Source: Phoronis australis
Taxonomy: Eukaryota; Phoronida; Phoronidae
Direction of reading: 5' to 3'
Assembly (NCBI GenBank): GCA_002633005.1
Contig: NMRA01000009.1
Span: 1,633,858 to 1,697,857 of the forward strand
DNA length: 64,000 bases
Below the pieces are notes generated by a model. The model was not told the origin of the DNA. It ran no database searches and saw only the letters and a program-made list of their open reading frames with translations. Made by a program: the position numbers and the translations under genes. This document shows positions 12,101-24,700 of the stretch, piece after piece. Within the stretch, counting starts at the first letter, position 1; each line of letters begins with the position of its first letter.

Positions 12101-14593
12101 CTTGGCTCCAGAGTGGATTAGCGGCCCTGCTTTCTGACACCACGTTTCCCTTCTTCTGTTACAAGCCATGTGTACTACACGACCAATTAAAACAAATGAA
12201 TCACCAAGCCTGAACACTTGAGAACGATTCAATTTTTCACTATTACACACTATTGTACATTTAAAAATGTCCTGGAACAAACTCAACAGAAATATGTTTA
12301 CCTGTGTAATGAACTCTGACTTTCTGACCATTTTTAGGGAAGGTCTCTGAAAAATTAACAAATTGTTAAGTCACTACAGAGGTTCGTAATTAGTCTATCC
12401 TACAGTACAAACCAAAAGTATTCGAACAAAATGACCCGAAATTCCCAGTGATGACGGGCAGAAGCTGCAATCATCGTTAGAGTAGTCTTCTCATGACTGG
12501 TTTGACTCTAGTGTGCAGACAATTAGTAACCACGTAACATTCCATTTTGGATAGCAGCTCAACTTGTTGACAAGGCAAGTGTGTAGAACTGCACGCTTGC
12601 GAGAAAGCTGTGGCATGATGTAAACTTTACAATGAGTAGAAATGCGCGAGTGATAGCTGCTGAATTCTGAATCAGAGAGTTGCTCAGCAACATAAATGTT
12701 TAAAAAACTCAGATGTTTTTATGCTTGGGATGTTTATATCGAGTCCCTGTGACTCAATGAAGTGTTCCACGCTAAGGTATGCATGGGCTTTTTGGGAAGA
12801 ATGGAAGAATTTTGTGCTTCGACTGCAAATTTGTTGTGAACTCACTGGAGAAGCACACCGTAAATGCAGTCAGAAGAAAGAACAATTGCTGTTTGCCGAA
12901 CCCATTTTGCGTAAATTTATTGAGCTTGTGTTCGATATGGATGGCTGAAGTTAAGCACCTGTGGAATTCCTTGTCCCGAGTGACATACCTTGTAGCATAT
13001 ATAGTGTATTGGGCACGATCAGTAACTGAGGACGCCTGTGAGTTGCAGAAGCAAGAGAGTGGTGGGAGGTAGAGTCACATGTGTCAGACTTGCATTAAAA
13101 CAAAGTTGTGTCTAGGAATCGGTGTAATTACATAACACAGAAATTCACTCATATTTGTTTCACAAATACATAAACAGATGAAAATGGCAGTACTTCATAA
13201 AAATAAGTATAATGTTGTAAGTGTGCTTCCAGTGATATGTGCCTATGACAAAGGCTTTGTTACCCACTCTGCTGGTTAGCTAGGCAATGACCATCGCCTC
13301 TGTTGGCCAGACCAGAGGCGATGGAGCGCCTATAGGAGCTGCATCGCCTCTGGTCTGGCCGGAAGCTTTTCGGCGAATTATACCTCGCACCGACTAAAAC
13401 ATCAAAGTCACATTGTTATAAATACCTTTTGCGCATAGAGGAACACCTTAGGAGGTTGTTGATGTGTTTAATTCCTTCCAACTCGAACAAATACTCCAGT
13501 TATCAAACTTTTTCTTCGAGCAGTCCCTATTTCAGTTCCCAAAATCGTGAACTCACCATTTACTCGGTGCACGCCAAGACTGAGATACGACTTCATTCTT
13601 TTAACCAGGCCGAAGGTCAGAAGTTACGGTCCTACCGGTGAACTTTGAAAGCTGAAGTCCCCGCCCTCTGCGTACGTGCTGCCGGGAACCAACCGTGCAT
13701 TTGTCGTGTTGTTAAACATTAAAATGTCAAATATCTGCACAAAGACTATTAAATGTCATATGAACAGCATTTATTTTTATCAAATACAAACAATAATTCA
13801 TTGAAATACAATCAGTTTCAAGTAACGCCAATTAAAGACAAGTAGTGGTGGCATTTTGGAAACGAACATTTGACTGACGAGACCGCAATGGCTCACCTTT
13901 AGCCTGTTTAAAGATTGAGGTCATGAAGTAACATCACCTAGCGAGCGCGGTAAATATTGGAGTGTGCAGTATAAAAATGGTGAGTTCACAATTTTGGGAA
14001 CTGAACGAGTGACTGCTCGAACAAAAAAATCGACAATGAAAGTATTTGTTCGAGTTGGAAGGAATTAAACACACCGACAACCTCCTACTGTGTCCCTCCA
14101 TGCGCAAAAGGTATTTATAACGTGACTTTCATGCTTTAGCCAGTGCGAAGCTTAATTCGCCGAAAAACTTCCGGCGTATGGAGCGCCTATATTATAGCCT
14201 AGGACCTGCATCGCCTCTGGTCGGGCCAACACTCAACAGAGGCGATGGTCATTGCCTACTGGTTAGCACGCTTGCAGGTTGGATTCCCGGGTCGGGTAAT
14301 CTCAGATATTGCTGCTTCATGTAGTACACAAGCGAACGTCAAAACCGTAGAACGGGATAAACTACAGTTCCGTAAGCGCAATTTTCACGTTGAAGTTCTG
14401 TTTGTTTTCATCTGGGGGAAATGGCGGGAAATTGTGTGACGTCAGTCATGCACATGGATTCGGAATCGCCGTTTGCTAGTAGCCAGGAGGCCCAACGCTT
14501 TTAGAGAAGTAAAAACCAAATTTTACGATTGAAAAGCAGTGCATATTTACTTTTATCTCCTTCTGCTAATTGCTTGATGAAATCCACGCCCAT
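9134..14593 (-). CDS. FKBP1A-like: FKBP12-type peptidyl-prolyl cis-trans isomerase
   Basis: Five coding exons are on the minus strand: 14593-14551, 12346-12302, 11412-11288, 10797-10724 and 9191-9134. Together they encode 114 residues; human FKBP12 has 108. The whole protein is one FK506-binding PPIase domain, which isomerises Xaa-Pro bonds and in vertebrates binds ryanodine and TGF-beta type I receptors. The pocket residues of FKBP12 are all present: Tyr28, Phe42-Asp43, Phe52, Val61-Ile62, Trp65, Tyr88 and Phe105 (local numbering). It starts [13 protein letters not shown] and ends [11 protein letters not shown]. There is no signal peptide or membrane segment, so it should be cytosolic. Relative to human FKBP12 there is a ~4-residue insertion before VFDSS. 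Introns 1-3 are GT-AG; intron 4 is AT-AC, U12-type. MDC1 lies head to head upstream. FKBP1A versus FKBP1B cannot be separated. Confidence 0.93.
9950..10370 (-). repeat. Dispersed repeat family A, reversed copy in FKBP intron 4
   Basis: The reverse complement contains AAATTTGGCA, CTTTTGGATGA and ACTAGTGGCAATTTTG in the same order and spacing as the repeats in MDC1 introns at 18.05, 28.47 and 34.42 kb. This copy is diverged and its CTCF-like core is degraded. Confidence 0.65.
10435..10510 (-). repeat. tRNA-derived SINE fragment
   Basis: On the minus strand a tRNA-like head reads GCAGTGTGGTCTAGTGGTG (box A-like TGGTCTAGTGG), followed about 35 nt later by a degraded box B, GAGTTCCAT. It lacks a clean cloverleaf, so it is a SINE head or tRNA pseudogene rather than a functional tRNA. 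Confidence 0.55.
12990..13045. repeat. Half copy of the GAGGACGCCTGTG hairpin element
   Basis: The segment GCACGATCAGTAACTGAGGACGCCTGTG resembles one arm of the palindromic element at 15,795-15,905. It lies in FKBP intron 1. Confidence 0.4.
13217..14345 (+). repeat. tRNA-derived SINE split by a transposon
   Basis: The part before 13280 (GTGCTTCCAGTGA...CTGGTTAGC) and the part after 14267 (ACGCTTGCAGGTTGGATTCC) join into a SINE resembling the copies at 15.12 kb and 57.87 kb, with box A-like TGGTTAGCACGCTTG. The foldback element 13281-14258 interrupts it, so the SINE is the older insertion. Confidence 0.65.
13281..14258. mobile_element. Foldback/Mutator-like element with 9-bp target duplication
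   Basis: This 978-bp element begins TAGGCAATGACCATCGCC and ends with its reverse complement. The terminal 25 bp are perfect inverted repeats, and diverged arms extend to about 280 bp. The 9-bp CTGGTTAGC is present on both sides (13272-13280 and 14259-14267). Long inverted repeats with a 9-bp duplication are typical of Foldback and Mutator-type elements. No transposase frame is present, so it is non-autonomous. Both arms carry TTATAAATA and a short open stretch related to sequence near 61,050-61,100. It sits in FKBP intron 1. Confidence 0.8.
14423..14444. promoter_or_regulatory. E2F-like and CRE-like sites in FKBP intron 1
   Basis: GGCGGGAAAT (E2F-type) is followed within 5 bp by the perfect palindrome TGACGTCA (CRE, CREB/ATF type). 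They lie about 105 bp inside intron 1 from FKBP exon 1, on the side of the divergent FKBP/MDC1 promoter. Binding is inferred from motif only. Confidence 0.4.
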
Positions 14594-15701
14594 TGTTCTC
14601 AGTGGAGGACAGTAATGAGTAAATTGTTTCTCGCCTACTTCCAACTAAATCGACCCGACCAGAAACCGCCGCAAAGCATTCACGCTAGTGACGTTCACAA
14701 ACTTTCTACAGCACGAAAAATGAGATTTTTTTTCAATTACAAAATTAAGTTATATGTAATTAGTGAAATAACGAAAATTATTGGTACACCCAAGCAAAAA
14801 GCCGCAAAAATATTTAGTTTGGAAATGCTGTTTACGACAGTCGGGAGAGGGGAGAGGCGGGAATTGCGAAGTTCAAGGCCACGGCAATTCGTGACGTATC
14901 GTGGCCTTTTCGCATCCATACCTCTCTGGTAAAGAATTTCAGGGTTAGTAGTTTCACATTTGTATGTAATATATAGTCACCCAATAACAGGCGGAAACAA
15001 TTCAGTTGTGTGCCCCTTAATTTCAGCTAAGATCCTCTGAACCCCAGAGCGCTGACACCAAACGTAAAGCCGCTGTACAAACCACAGGCGTCCTTACTCC
15101 TTAGTCAGTGTTGTAGATGTGCTTCCGGTGAATTATATGAGCCTCTGTTAGCTGCTCGCTAACGGGCAATATTGCCTATTAGCTGAATGGCTAGCACGCT
15201 TGCCGGTTTTATGGGGGTCGCGGGTTCGATCACCGGGTCGGCTATTACTACATTAGCTTAATTGTTGTGTCAGATTTTATTTCGCTCATCTCAATGTAAT
15301 AAAGGCTGTAATGTAAAGCTATTGTTTGTATTTGTGCATCTTAGACTTTGCTCCAGGATTACAGTACTACTACTAGCTAGTTCTAGTAGTTGGAACTAGA
15401 CCAGCAAAACTGGTTCAGACGGTAGACTATTAATAAATCCCGCCGATGTGCAGTCATCAAGCATTCTCTCATAATGATTAATCACGCAATGAGTAATGAA
15501 ATGAGTGGCTGCAAAAGTTCCAATTGACCCATTGCACTAAACACTTGGCTACCAGGCCATTTGCAGATTTAATTGACAGGTTGCAGGAGCCATGTTTGTC
15601 TATATGTAATGTATTTCGTACCTTCTAACAATTGATCTCATCAAATCAATGTGTTTTCATCTTGTCAATCCCTAACTCCAGAGTTACGACTTTGGTTATA
15701 G
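14594..15701. promoter_or_regulatory. Divergent FKBP/MDC1 intergenic promoter region
   Basis: The start codons of FKBP (minus) and MDC1 (plus) face away from each other across 1.1 kb, so this interval must hold both promoters and 5' UTRs. It contains a GA-rich stretch (around 14,845-14,865), an AGGCCACG/CGTGGCCT inverted repeat around a TGACGTA half-CRE (14,876-14,908), and one SINE (15,117-15,265). No TATA box is placed convincingly. Confidence 0.5.
15117..15265 (+). repeat. tRNA-derived SINE
   Basis: GCTGAATGGCTAGCACGCTTGCCGG (box A region, shown here in part) and GGGTTCGATCACC (box B) are spaced as in a tRNA promoter. The head GTGCTTCCGGTGA matches copies at 13.22 kb and 57.87 kb. It lies upstream of MDC1. 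Confidence 0.7.
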
Positions 15702-18700
15702 ATGGAGTTTGATCAAACGCAAGCGATTTCTTACGAAAATGATAGTAACATTGACAGTGATGATGAGGAGGAGAAAATTGTAAGTACATTGTTTAAACCA
15801 CAGGCGTCCTCAGCTTCAGATCGTCCCCAATACACTACATATAGTAGTATTATATGTATTGTATTGAGGACGATCAGAAGATGAGGACGCCTGTGGTTTA
15901 AAGTGCCATTTCACCCTGTTTTGGTGGCTTAGAAACAGAGAACACCAAATTGGGCCTTTTACTCTGATAAAAATAGTCACTTTATGGTCCTTACCGTCAT
16001 GATAGGTTTCCGTTTCCATTATCAACTCAAGTAGCAGGCATTGCAATGCGTGCGTCATTTTCGAATTCACAATTTTAGGGTTAGCTGATGGCTTTCTAAT
16101 TTCAGACAATATATACTTTTACTGAGTTAAATTCAGTATAGTTTTGCAGATATTTAACTAAATACACAGGCATGACAATAACGTCCTACATAAGCTTAAG
16201 TACAAACATTGAGGATTTCTGATTGAAAGGTGAGACTAGCATACATGAACCAACTGATCTGATGGTTTGGAATATCTATCTGCACTTGGTGTCAGAATTA
16301 CTGTTAGGTACATGTTTCCCAATTGACCTGTCGCAAGCTCCGCCCACTTGCCTAAAGTCAACAAACAAACAATAAGATTTACCTGACAACACGTTTGTCG
16401 GGTAATATGGCGGCTTGGAAACGAAGGTGTGCCAAGAATGCTTTGTTCTTATGGCCAGTTAAGCCCTCGCTCAAAATCCTGGCGATAGATCTATTGCGAG
16501 TTTCCTTGAATTGTTTTGCAATGAATTGTCTGATTTGTTTCTAGGTTGCTTACTTAGAGGTACCATTGCAGAAAGGATTTGCTGGCAAACGCTTTCCACT
16601 GTATAAAGGTAGTAACATATTGTTTGATGAAGGTATTAATACATGAAACCACTTTATAGGTCACCGTTTAAGGTAATTGTCAAGTTTCAAGAATTTTTTT
16701 CAAAAATGCCATATTAATGTGTTGTATGAAATTGTTTATTGTTTCCCATAACAAATCTTTGAACGCATAATTTAGGAACACTGTCTTTTTGAGTTAGGTG
16801 TCACATCTTTATAAGACATTTTTAGGCCTTTTGATTCTTGACACTTTTTGAAGTTTGAACTTCTGCTTTGGTCAGTTTGCATGAAATTTTCCAAACGTAC
16901 TTTATGTTCTCTGATGAAAGGAATTGTATCTTCTAATTTTTAGTTGTCTCTCAGGCAATGGGGATATCGAATTACAAAAACGAAGTAAAGATATGAGATT
17001 TTGTTTTAAAAATGATTAATGGCTGATATCTCTGTTGTTTGATTGTGAATAAAAAATCTGACATACTATTTTTTTGCATATGAATAAACACGAAGTCGAC
17101 TACAGTTTATGTTCGTTAAAAATGTGTTGAAAGTGAGTGTAAAAGAAGAATTTTCACAAACAATGGCTGTCACATAGTGTTATGATCTATTGGGCGATGG
17201 TTTACGGCATGAATTAAGGAGACATTTCTGTCATCAAGTGTTCAAATGAAATATTATAGTTTGAAAATTGGCAATTAAAATGTTATTTGATAAAACGTGA
17301 AAGGCCTTTGCAAACGTTGACAATTATCTTAAATACCTCACAATCATAGAGTCAGGGCTTTTGTATTGCTGGTTGCTGTTGATGCGACTATTTGAAATGA
17401 CCAAGGCAGCTTCAAGCACAGCTGCACTTTAGCTTGAAATTAGACTCAATGTTATACATTCAATACGTGGAAAAATGCAGTGCTTGGTAGTGACTTACAA
17501 GTGTTTTGTACAAGAATGTCACTGTTCCTTGTGTGCATGACATCACAGTTGGCTCCGCCTACTTTAATGTCCGTCATCCTAGTTTTTGTGTGGTTTTATG
17601 CCATTACTTTGCTTGATGGATCATGAGTTTGCATAAAAAATAGCCCATAACTTCTGGCTGCTAAGATGTTCTCCAATAGGAACCTGCCTTGTCAACTAAA
17701 ATGGTGAATGTCAGTGTTGCCATCTTGCAGGTTCTAATATCATTGGTCGTAGTGCAGAGGGCATTCAAGTTCACATACCTATACAGGTAAGGTTTATAGT
17801 GATCATGTTCAGTACGTACAAGTGGCTTGTTGCTTAGTCGCGCATTCTAGTGATTTTGATGGTCATGTCAGAATTTGTTGTCTTGGATCTGTTTCATTAC
17901 AAGTGATTAAAGACATATTCAGAAATTCTTGTTGATGTTCCCACTAATTTTGATTGTGGTAACCATTCTTTGAAAAGTAAAAAATTGGGATTCGTTTCAA
18001 TGCACAATAAATGATGAATTATCATAGTCATCCTGGACAGAGTTTACATTTTTATACACCCACATATTTATATGTGAGCGCATTATGCCATCGTCCCTGT
18101 CTGCCCAGCACAAATTCTGTATTTACATATACATGAGGGTCATTACTAAAATTTGGAGATGTCTGGTGTGTTCCTGATGAGACGACAAAATGCTGGTGTT
18201 GATTTTCGGACACGTTCAACTACTTTGGCTCTGTCTAGTGGCAATTTTATTTTTTTGTGTTCACAACTGTATCTCCTTTACCCTTTTGCAAGATCTTTCT
18301 AAAATTTAGAAGATGTGTTCCTATGGAGATGGCAAAAGATGACGGCGAATTTTAGACTAATCCAACTACAGCTGTGCTCACTGGTGGCAATTTTATTTTT
18401 TGCATTTGCCTCTGTAACGTTCCTTGGTGCTTTTTTGTGAACTTGGGCAAGCAAATCTCTATAATGAAGACGACAACACATTTCCTTTTTGTGATGAATT
18501 CTTGTATTCTGCACCAACTAGTGGCCATTTTAATAAGTTTTTAGTATGTTTTTTGTCATCTGCTTCTGTATCTGCCAAACCGCACAGATGTGTTCCTACT
18601 GACGAGAGCATGACTTATGTCGATCTTCAAATGGATCCAACTTCTGTTGTGCATTCTAGGGACATTCTTTGCATCTACGGCTATATCTACTAAACCCCTT

Positions 18701-21700
18701 GCGAGTTGTTTTTGAATTTTTGCAATTGTATTCCTATTAACTTGACATCAGGTGGACGGATGTGACTACTTCTGTGGATCCAAATGGCATTTTTTTTTGG
18801 AGTTTTTTGACAGATTTTCATGAAATTTGGCAAGTAATTTTGAGAGACAACGACACCATCCCAATCTTGGATGGTGTTCAATGTATTCTGTGCCATCTAA
18901 TGGCCATTTTGTATCCTAGAAATGAACACCCCTAGAAGCACACTGTTTACGGTGCAGTTGTGAATGCATTTCAATGCTCTGCATTGCTCTTGTATAGTTT
19001 GTGGTTGAAAATAAATGAAAAACGTATTTTAAACATTGGGTTGGGAAGAGAAAGCAGTAATGTTACTTAATATGGCTTGGAGCAAAAAGTACACAACAGG
19101 TATGAGAAGGTACCAGCAATGCATGTGTATTATGGTTTGTGGTTGGAATGAAAGACAGATGTACTCCCTCACTGCCACCTGGTGGTAGGACAGTGACAAC
19201 AAAATGTACTTATTAAACTTATGTTATACATGTGTTGTAATGTACACTTGCAAGCATAATTTCCTTGTTATTCAATTATGTTTCAGTCACTGTCAAAGGA
19301 GCATTGCTGTATTGACTGCGGTGGAGACACTTGTCTGGTTTATGACATGGGCAGTAAAAACAAGACACGGATGGGCAAGGTAACTAAACATTACTGCATT
19401 GAGTTGTGGTTGGGCTTGCCCGATCACAACCAAGTCCACCCCCTCTGCTGGCACTGCCTCAACTAACCAAAACTTAAATGTTTTGTGTTTGTTTCTAATT
19501 CGAAGTACAGCCTTTCATGCTATTTAGAGCAGACCAGCCAACAGACCATATGGCTTTTTCTTGGAACTGGGCAAGCCTAAGTAGTAGAGGTGTCGGATAG
19601 AGTAAACTCAGAACTCCTATGAATGGCTTTCTTTGCTCAATAGTATGTGATCACCTCTGTTATTTTAAGTCTAATCCATATTCTGTTCCCCACATCAAGG
19701 GTGTAATAGAAAGGAATGACTGAGAAGTGAAGATCTCTGAAGTCAATAAAATCTGAATCTGAGAGTTTTTGTGAGCGTAAAAGGACACTAAAACCTGTTT
19801 CAGCCGATCTTCGTCTTGTCACCTGCTAATGTATCATTGGCGTCAATCTTGAAAAATAAAAGCAGGAATCAACTAAAAACTCATACTCCCTATGACACAG
19901 ATTGTATATTATGGTTCTTGGTGGGTGGTCTTTCCCCACAGTTGCCTTGTAATTCACTAAAACCAAACTCCTAAATGAGTTTTCAAAATTTCCTCAAAAC
20001 TTTGAGGGTTACGTAGCATTATTTTGCTTCAGGGAATTGGATGGGAAAGTCGTTTTTGATATCTTTATAGGCCAAAACCAGGTTTCCTATCCTTTTAAGG
20101 GACACTATCTATTTTAAGCTGCAAAACGTATTTTTGGATTTTTGTTGGATGGGATAGACATTTTGAAACTGAATTTCTTGGACCGCATCAAGTATAATAT
20201 AGACACTTGACAACTACAATAATGTCAGACCATAATGTAATGTTCAGTTTTGTTTTAGATGTTTCTAACTCCACACATCCGGTACCAGCTACTTGAGAAC
20301 AACCAGTTACTGTTAGGTGATGTTACCTGTACTTTTATAAAGTCACATGATCAAGTCATGCAGGTAAGCAATGTAATTGAAGAAATTCTGTTAACCTGGA
20401 TTTAGAGTTTCCTGTAATAATAAAACTGTTGAAGCCCCAGTCCGTTGTTGCATTTGATAATTTTCAATACAGTGACTTTGGATTTGGTTCATTTAATGTT
20501 ATATGCTGAACAAGTGGTATCAATTTAGAGAGAGGTTCATAGTGATTTCTGGGCTTGGGTAAAACCAGGCATTATTTTTTATGAAGAGTGACCTTAAGTC
20601 ATAAGTTTCATTTCATGCAGCTGTGCTTATACGACGTATGTTTTTTTGGTTTGGATGCTAGACTTTTGTGTTGTATCAGTTTTCCGTGGACAATATTTTA
20701 ATAAGATTCAGAACTCTCAATATTTCCTTTGACAATCTATGAGGCTTTGTTCTGAAGACTTTGTTTTGTTATTTGACTCAAATATTTACATTTTACTCTA
20801 CAGTTGGATGATGGTGATGACTCAGACACAGGTTCTGAGTCCATGTTGGTGGAGGCTTGTCGCCAGCCTCAAGGACCACGAGCTGCTAGTGAGGAGGAGA
20901 CGCCATCTGTTGGCAATGAGGAAAACTTCAGCTCTGACCTGCTGCAACCGACCCAGGTAAGGAGGGGTCCACCTAAGTATTACAACTGCATCTGGTGTCT
21001 AAGAACAGTGTCTGAACTTGACTTGAAATTTACCTAAATAATGTTCCTTTGAAAATGACGAGTTTCAATTATTTTTTTCTGAGCACTGGCTTTGAATTTT
21101 TGATGAATTGGATGTCAGTTTAACTTTTTGTGGTCTGATTTCATTAATGAACGAATACTCGATATAAACTGCTGACTTCATGTTCGAAGCATATTTCCAA
21201 TAACTGTACTGTAGTTGTTCTTGGATACAAAGTAGGTGGTGTACTGTCACTTGTCAAATGCAGGCACTTGACGGAAAGAGAGGAAACAAGCCCTGAAATA
21301 GTTATGTTGCCTACATTCATATATCATGTTGTTCACTGCAAAAACATTATGTTATATTGTCTGTTGTGTTATTTTACTGATTAATTGTTGTGTTCATTGT
21401 AGGCTTATGCACCTGACGGCAGTGGACCATTACTGCGAAAAGCTGAGACACCACTGGTGGAGGACTCCTGCAATGAGGATACAGAGTCATTCACTGTGAA
21501 GCCAAGCCAAGTGATGCGCGAATCAGTTGCTGAAACACCGAGTATGTTTCTAATGTGTGTAATTGTAGTTCATAATCAATCTCTGTGTGTATAAAGGAAC
21601 ATTCTCAGTAGGTGAACTATAGAGTTGCATTCATAGAGACTCAGAAACATGATATTGCAATTATTTTTATTTTGTGCTTGACCATAATTTCCACCTGACT

Positions 21701-24700
21701 TCAAACTTTGCATTACAAAGCTGCATGCTGAAATTTATAAAGCAGCTGAACCACAGTTAGGGACTGTCAGCCTGAAATTAAACTTTGCTGCTGTGCACCA
21801 TGGTTCTCTAATTGATCAGGTGCCATTTGCACTCCTATTATTTTTCGTCTTTTATTAGTTAAGTGTGTTGCCTGTATTGAGTACTTTGTGTTATTTCAGG
21901 GACAGGTGACAACAACCAGACAGTGGATGAGACTCAGATATTTGAATCATGTAGGTGTCATATCCCTTTGATCCAATGTAACCTGTGCATGTGGTCGTCA
22001 AGTCATTCACTATGTTTTACCGTAAGCATTTGGGTTATCACCCTGGGCGCTTAAATTGGTGAGACTAGAAATTGGGGTGAAAAGGGAGGGTTTAACCCAG
22101 AGGTGGGTGGTTAAGTCGATAATTTCAAGAAATTTGAGGGTTTCACCTAGAGATAGATGCTCAAATTGAAAAGTTCAAGAAATTGGGAGTGTATACACCT
22201 ACCCAAACACGAGCCCTTAGCCTGAGCTAGATGGAGGCCCTGTTCACCTGACCTTCAAAACTGATGTCCACAGACCCGAAGTTCAGAGAATTTGCTGCGA
22301 GTCTATTTGGCGATGCGAAAGCTGAATTTACGTGTTCTTACCGATATATAAAATATGCCTAAGTATTTTTTGATATGTCAAATTAATGCTCCTCAATTTA
22401 CACCATAATATGGAGTTCAATGATTGTACTAGCAGCTAGGCTCTCCTCTAATATCTGATGTATTATAGATTAAAGATTCTGGCTTGACATAATTATTGGT
22501 ATCGGTCTTTTTTGTGTACTCTTACCTGGAGCTCTGAATGTTGTGATTATTGTTGTCATTGTAATACAACTAAAGCTCCATAACAAGATAATCAACTTAA
22601 AACTAGTTAAAAGTAAATAGATTGGTGGTATAGCATAGAGTTGTTGAATTCACTTTGGTTCATTGTGCAACTGTAACATTTGGAGTGCTAAGCCTTCATA
22701 TACTTTGTAAGTCAACACTATTGTGTATCATATTGCTCACATTGTTCATTTCCCTCAGTATGGTTGCGAGAGTGTGTGTGCTTGACACACTTGTTGCCAT
22801 CTGTTCTAGCAAGAGAGGTGTCTCAAAATTCAATTACCAAGTTATTTTTGTGATTAAGTATTATTTATTCATACCACTTGTGTCAACAATATTACCATGA
22901 ATCTTAAGTAACAGAAGGGAGTGCCTGTACCAACTATGGGACAGAAGTCTAGCCTGCCAGATTTTACCTAATCACTAGTTTTGCACGTTTTGGTGAGTTG
23001 AATGCACGATATGCATGAGAGTGAAATGGTATGACTGATTCTTCACTTATTTTGCGCAAAAATAATCACAAAAATTTTCTCTGTTGTCAAATGTTGATAT
23101 TCTTGCTATAAACAAAAGAATTTGTGCTTGTTATAGTTATATAACAAACATCTCCACTGAACAAATGAAGCAAAAAAATTATTAACCTTTATTTTTGTTG
23201 AAGAAAATTCTTTCCGAATTGAATCATTGGATACTTCCTCACTGTAAACAAATTGCTCATTTGATGACATTTATTTTTGTTTAAAGAATAAACAGTAAAA
23301 GTTGCGTATATGAAATTCAGTCTGCCATTGAAAAACAGTCTTGTGCCAGATTTTTTCAGATTGAATGGCGTACACTTACTTCTGTGTTGAAATAGTCAAT
23401 TCCCGCATTTTGTGAACCAGCTTTCTCCACTAAATAATGTGCATCAAACTGGTTCTCAAAATCCAGGACCCTGTAAGTGATTATTGCTGAAATGTTTACT
23501 CTGCTTTTAAAGCAGTTAGTTCAATTCAAATGTTTCCAATCGCATCTTTCATTTTCTAATGATTAGAACATGTGTGACTAACCCAGTTGTATCTATACCT
23601 CTGTATGGTCACATGTCACCTGTTGTTCCTAGGTACCCAGTCACCTGCCGTTAACGCAGTACAGAACCCTAAATTGAGTCTGGCTGAGGAGTCTGATACA
23701 GGTAGGACTATGCTAGCTTTAAAAAACCTGCTTTCATCTGGAATAAGTTTACTTGTTTTTAATAATGAAAGAGAGGTTTCCAAATTTTTCACAGTTACAA
23801 TGTGGATTGAGTACTGGGTACTTCTGGAGCTAGATGAAAATCAATTACAACAAATCTGGCAATAAATAGAGCTGCTGATTGAAAGCAATCTATCAATTCT
23901 ACTCACTCGATCTCCTGGCGTGATAAAAACTGTAGAAGACTCTTGTACAAAGATAGAGGTTTTAGTCAAATGCTTAAAAGATGATTGATGAATTTTAGTG
24001 TGAAAGTAACGTGCACCTTATTAGCATAGTACATATATAAGTGAACAATGCCAATGAGATAAAACTTCATACATAGTCTACCTGCTACTTGTGAATGTAT
24101 CATGTTTCAGATGATGAGTTATTTGAGAGTGCCATCTATGGAGCTGCTACTCAAGCATATGTGCCGGAGTCAGATGGTGAAGATGACAGCACACAGACCT
24201 ATGATGTGGTCAACGAGTCGGAGCAGGTTAGATTCAAGTGCTACTCACATTAGTTGTAATTTGGACTTATTTAGATCATAGTCATTGCAAACAGCAAAAA
24301 GTAAGTTTATAGTATTCATTGAGGTTTACAGCCGTTTTTTGGGTGAAGCCAAACCGTTCTTTTCCAAATTTTCTTTCAATTAGGAGGGATACTGAGTAAA
24401 ACTTACTCAGTATGCAAAATATACTAAGAAGATGAACGTCATTTATGAAAATCTATTAAACACCTAACATTTCTAGCAGTGCTCCTCCTCAAGAGGGCGT
24501 GGCATAGTTCATGAATGGATGTTGCTTTTGTCTGCAGCTGTAGTTTTTGCCAGTGTTTGTTTGCCATCTTCGGAGTAATTTTGTAGTAAAGTTTTTAGAA
24601 TCACAAGTTCGTTCATTGCTCACTTATATGAATATCAGTTGGTTTCCAGTTCAGTAGGGCTTATTTGGTACTTCACATTGAGATATTAACAAGTCATAAC

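Noticed and set aside
16408-16545. ATGGCGGCTTGG as MDC1 start
   Set aside because: Its frame stops soon after and does not lead into the FHA exons; the ATG at 15,702 gives an MDC1-like N-terminus and a phase-0 donor.
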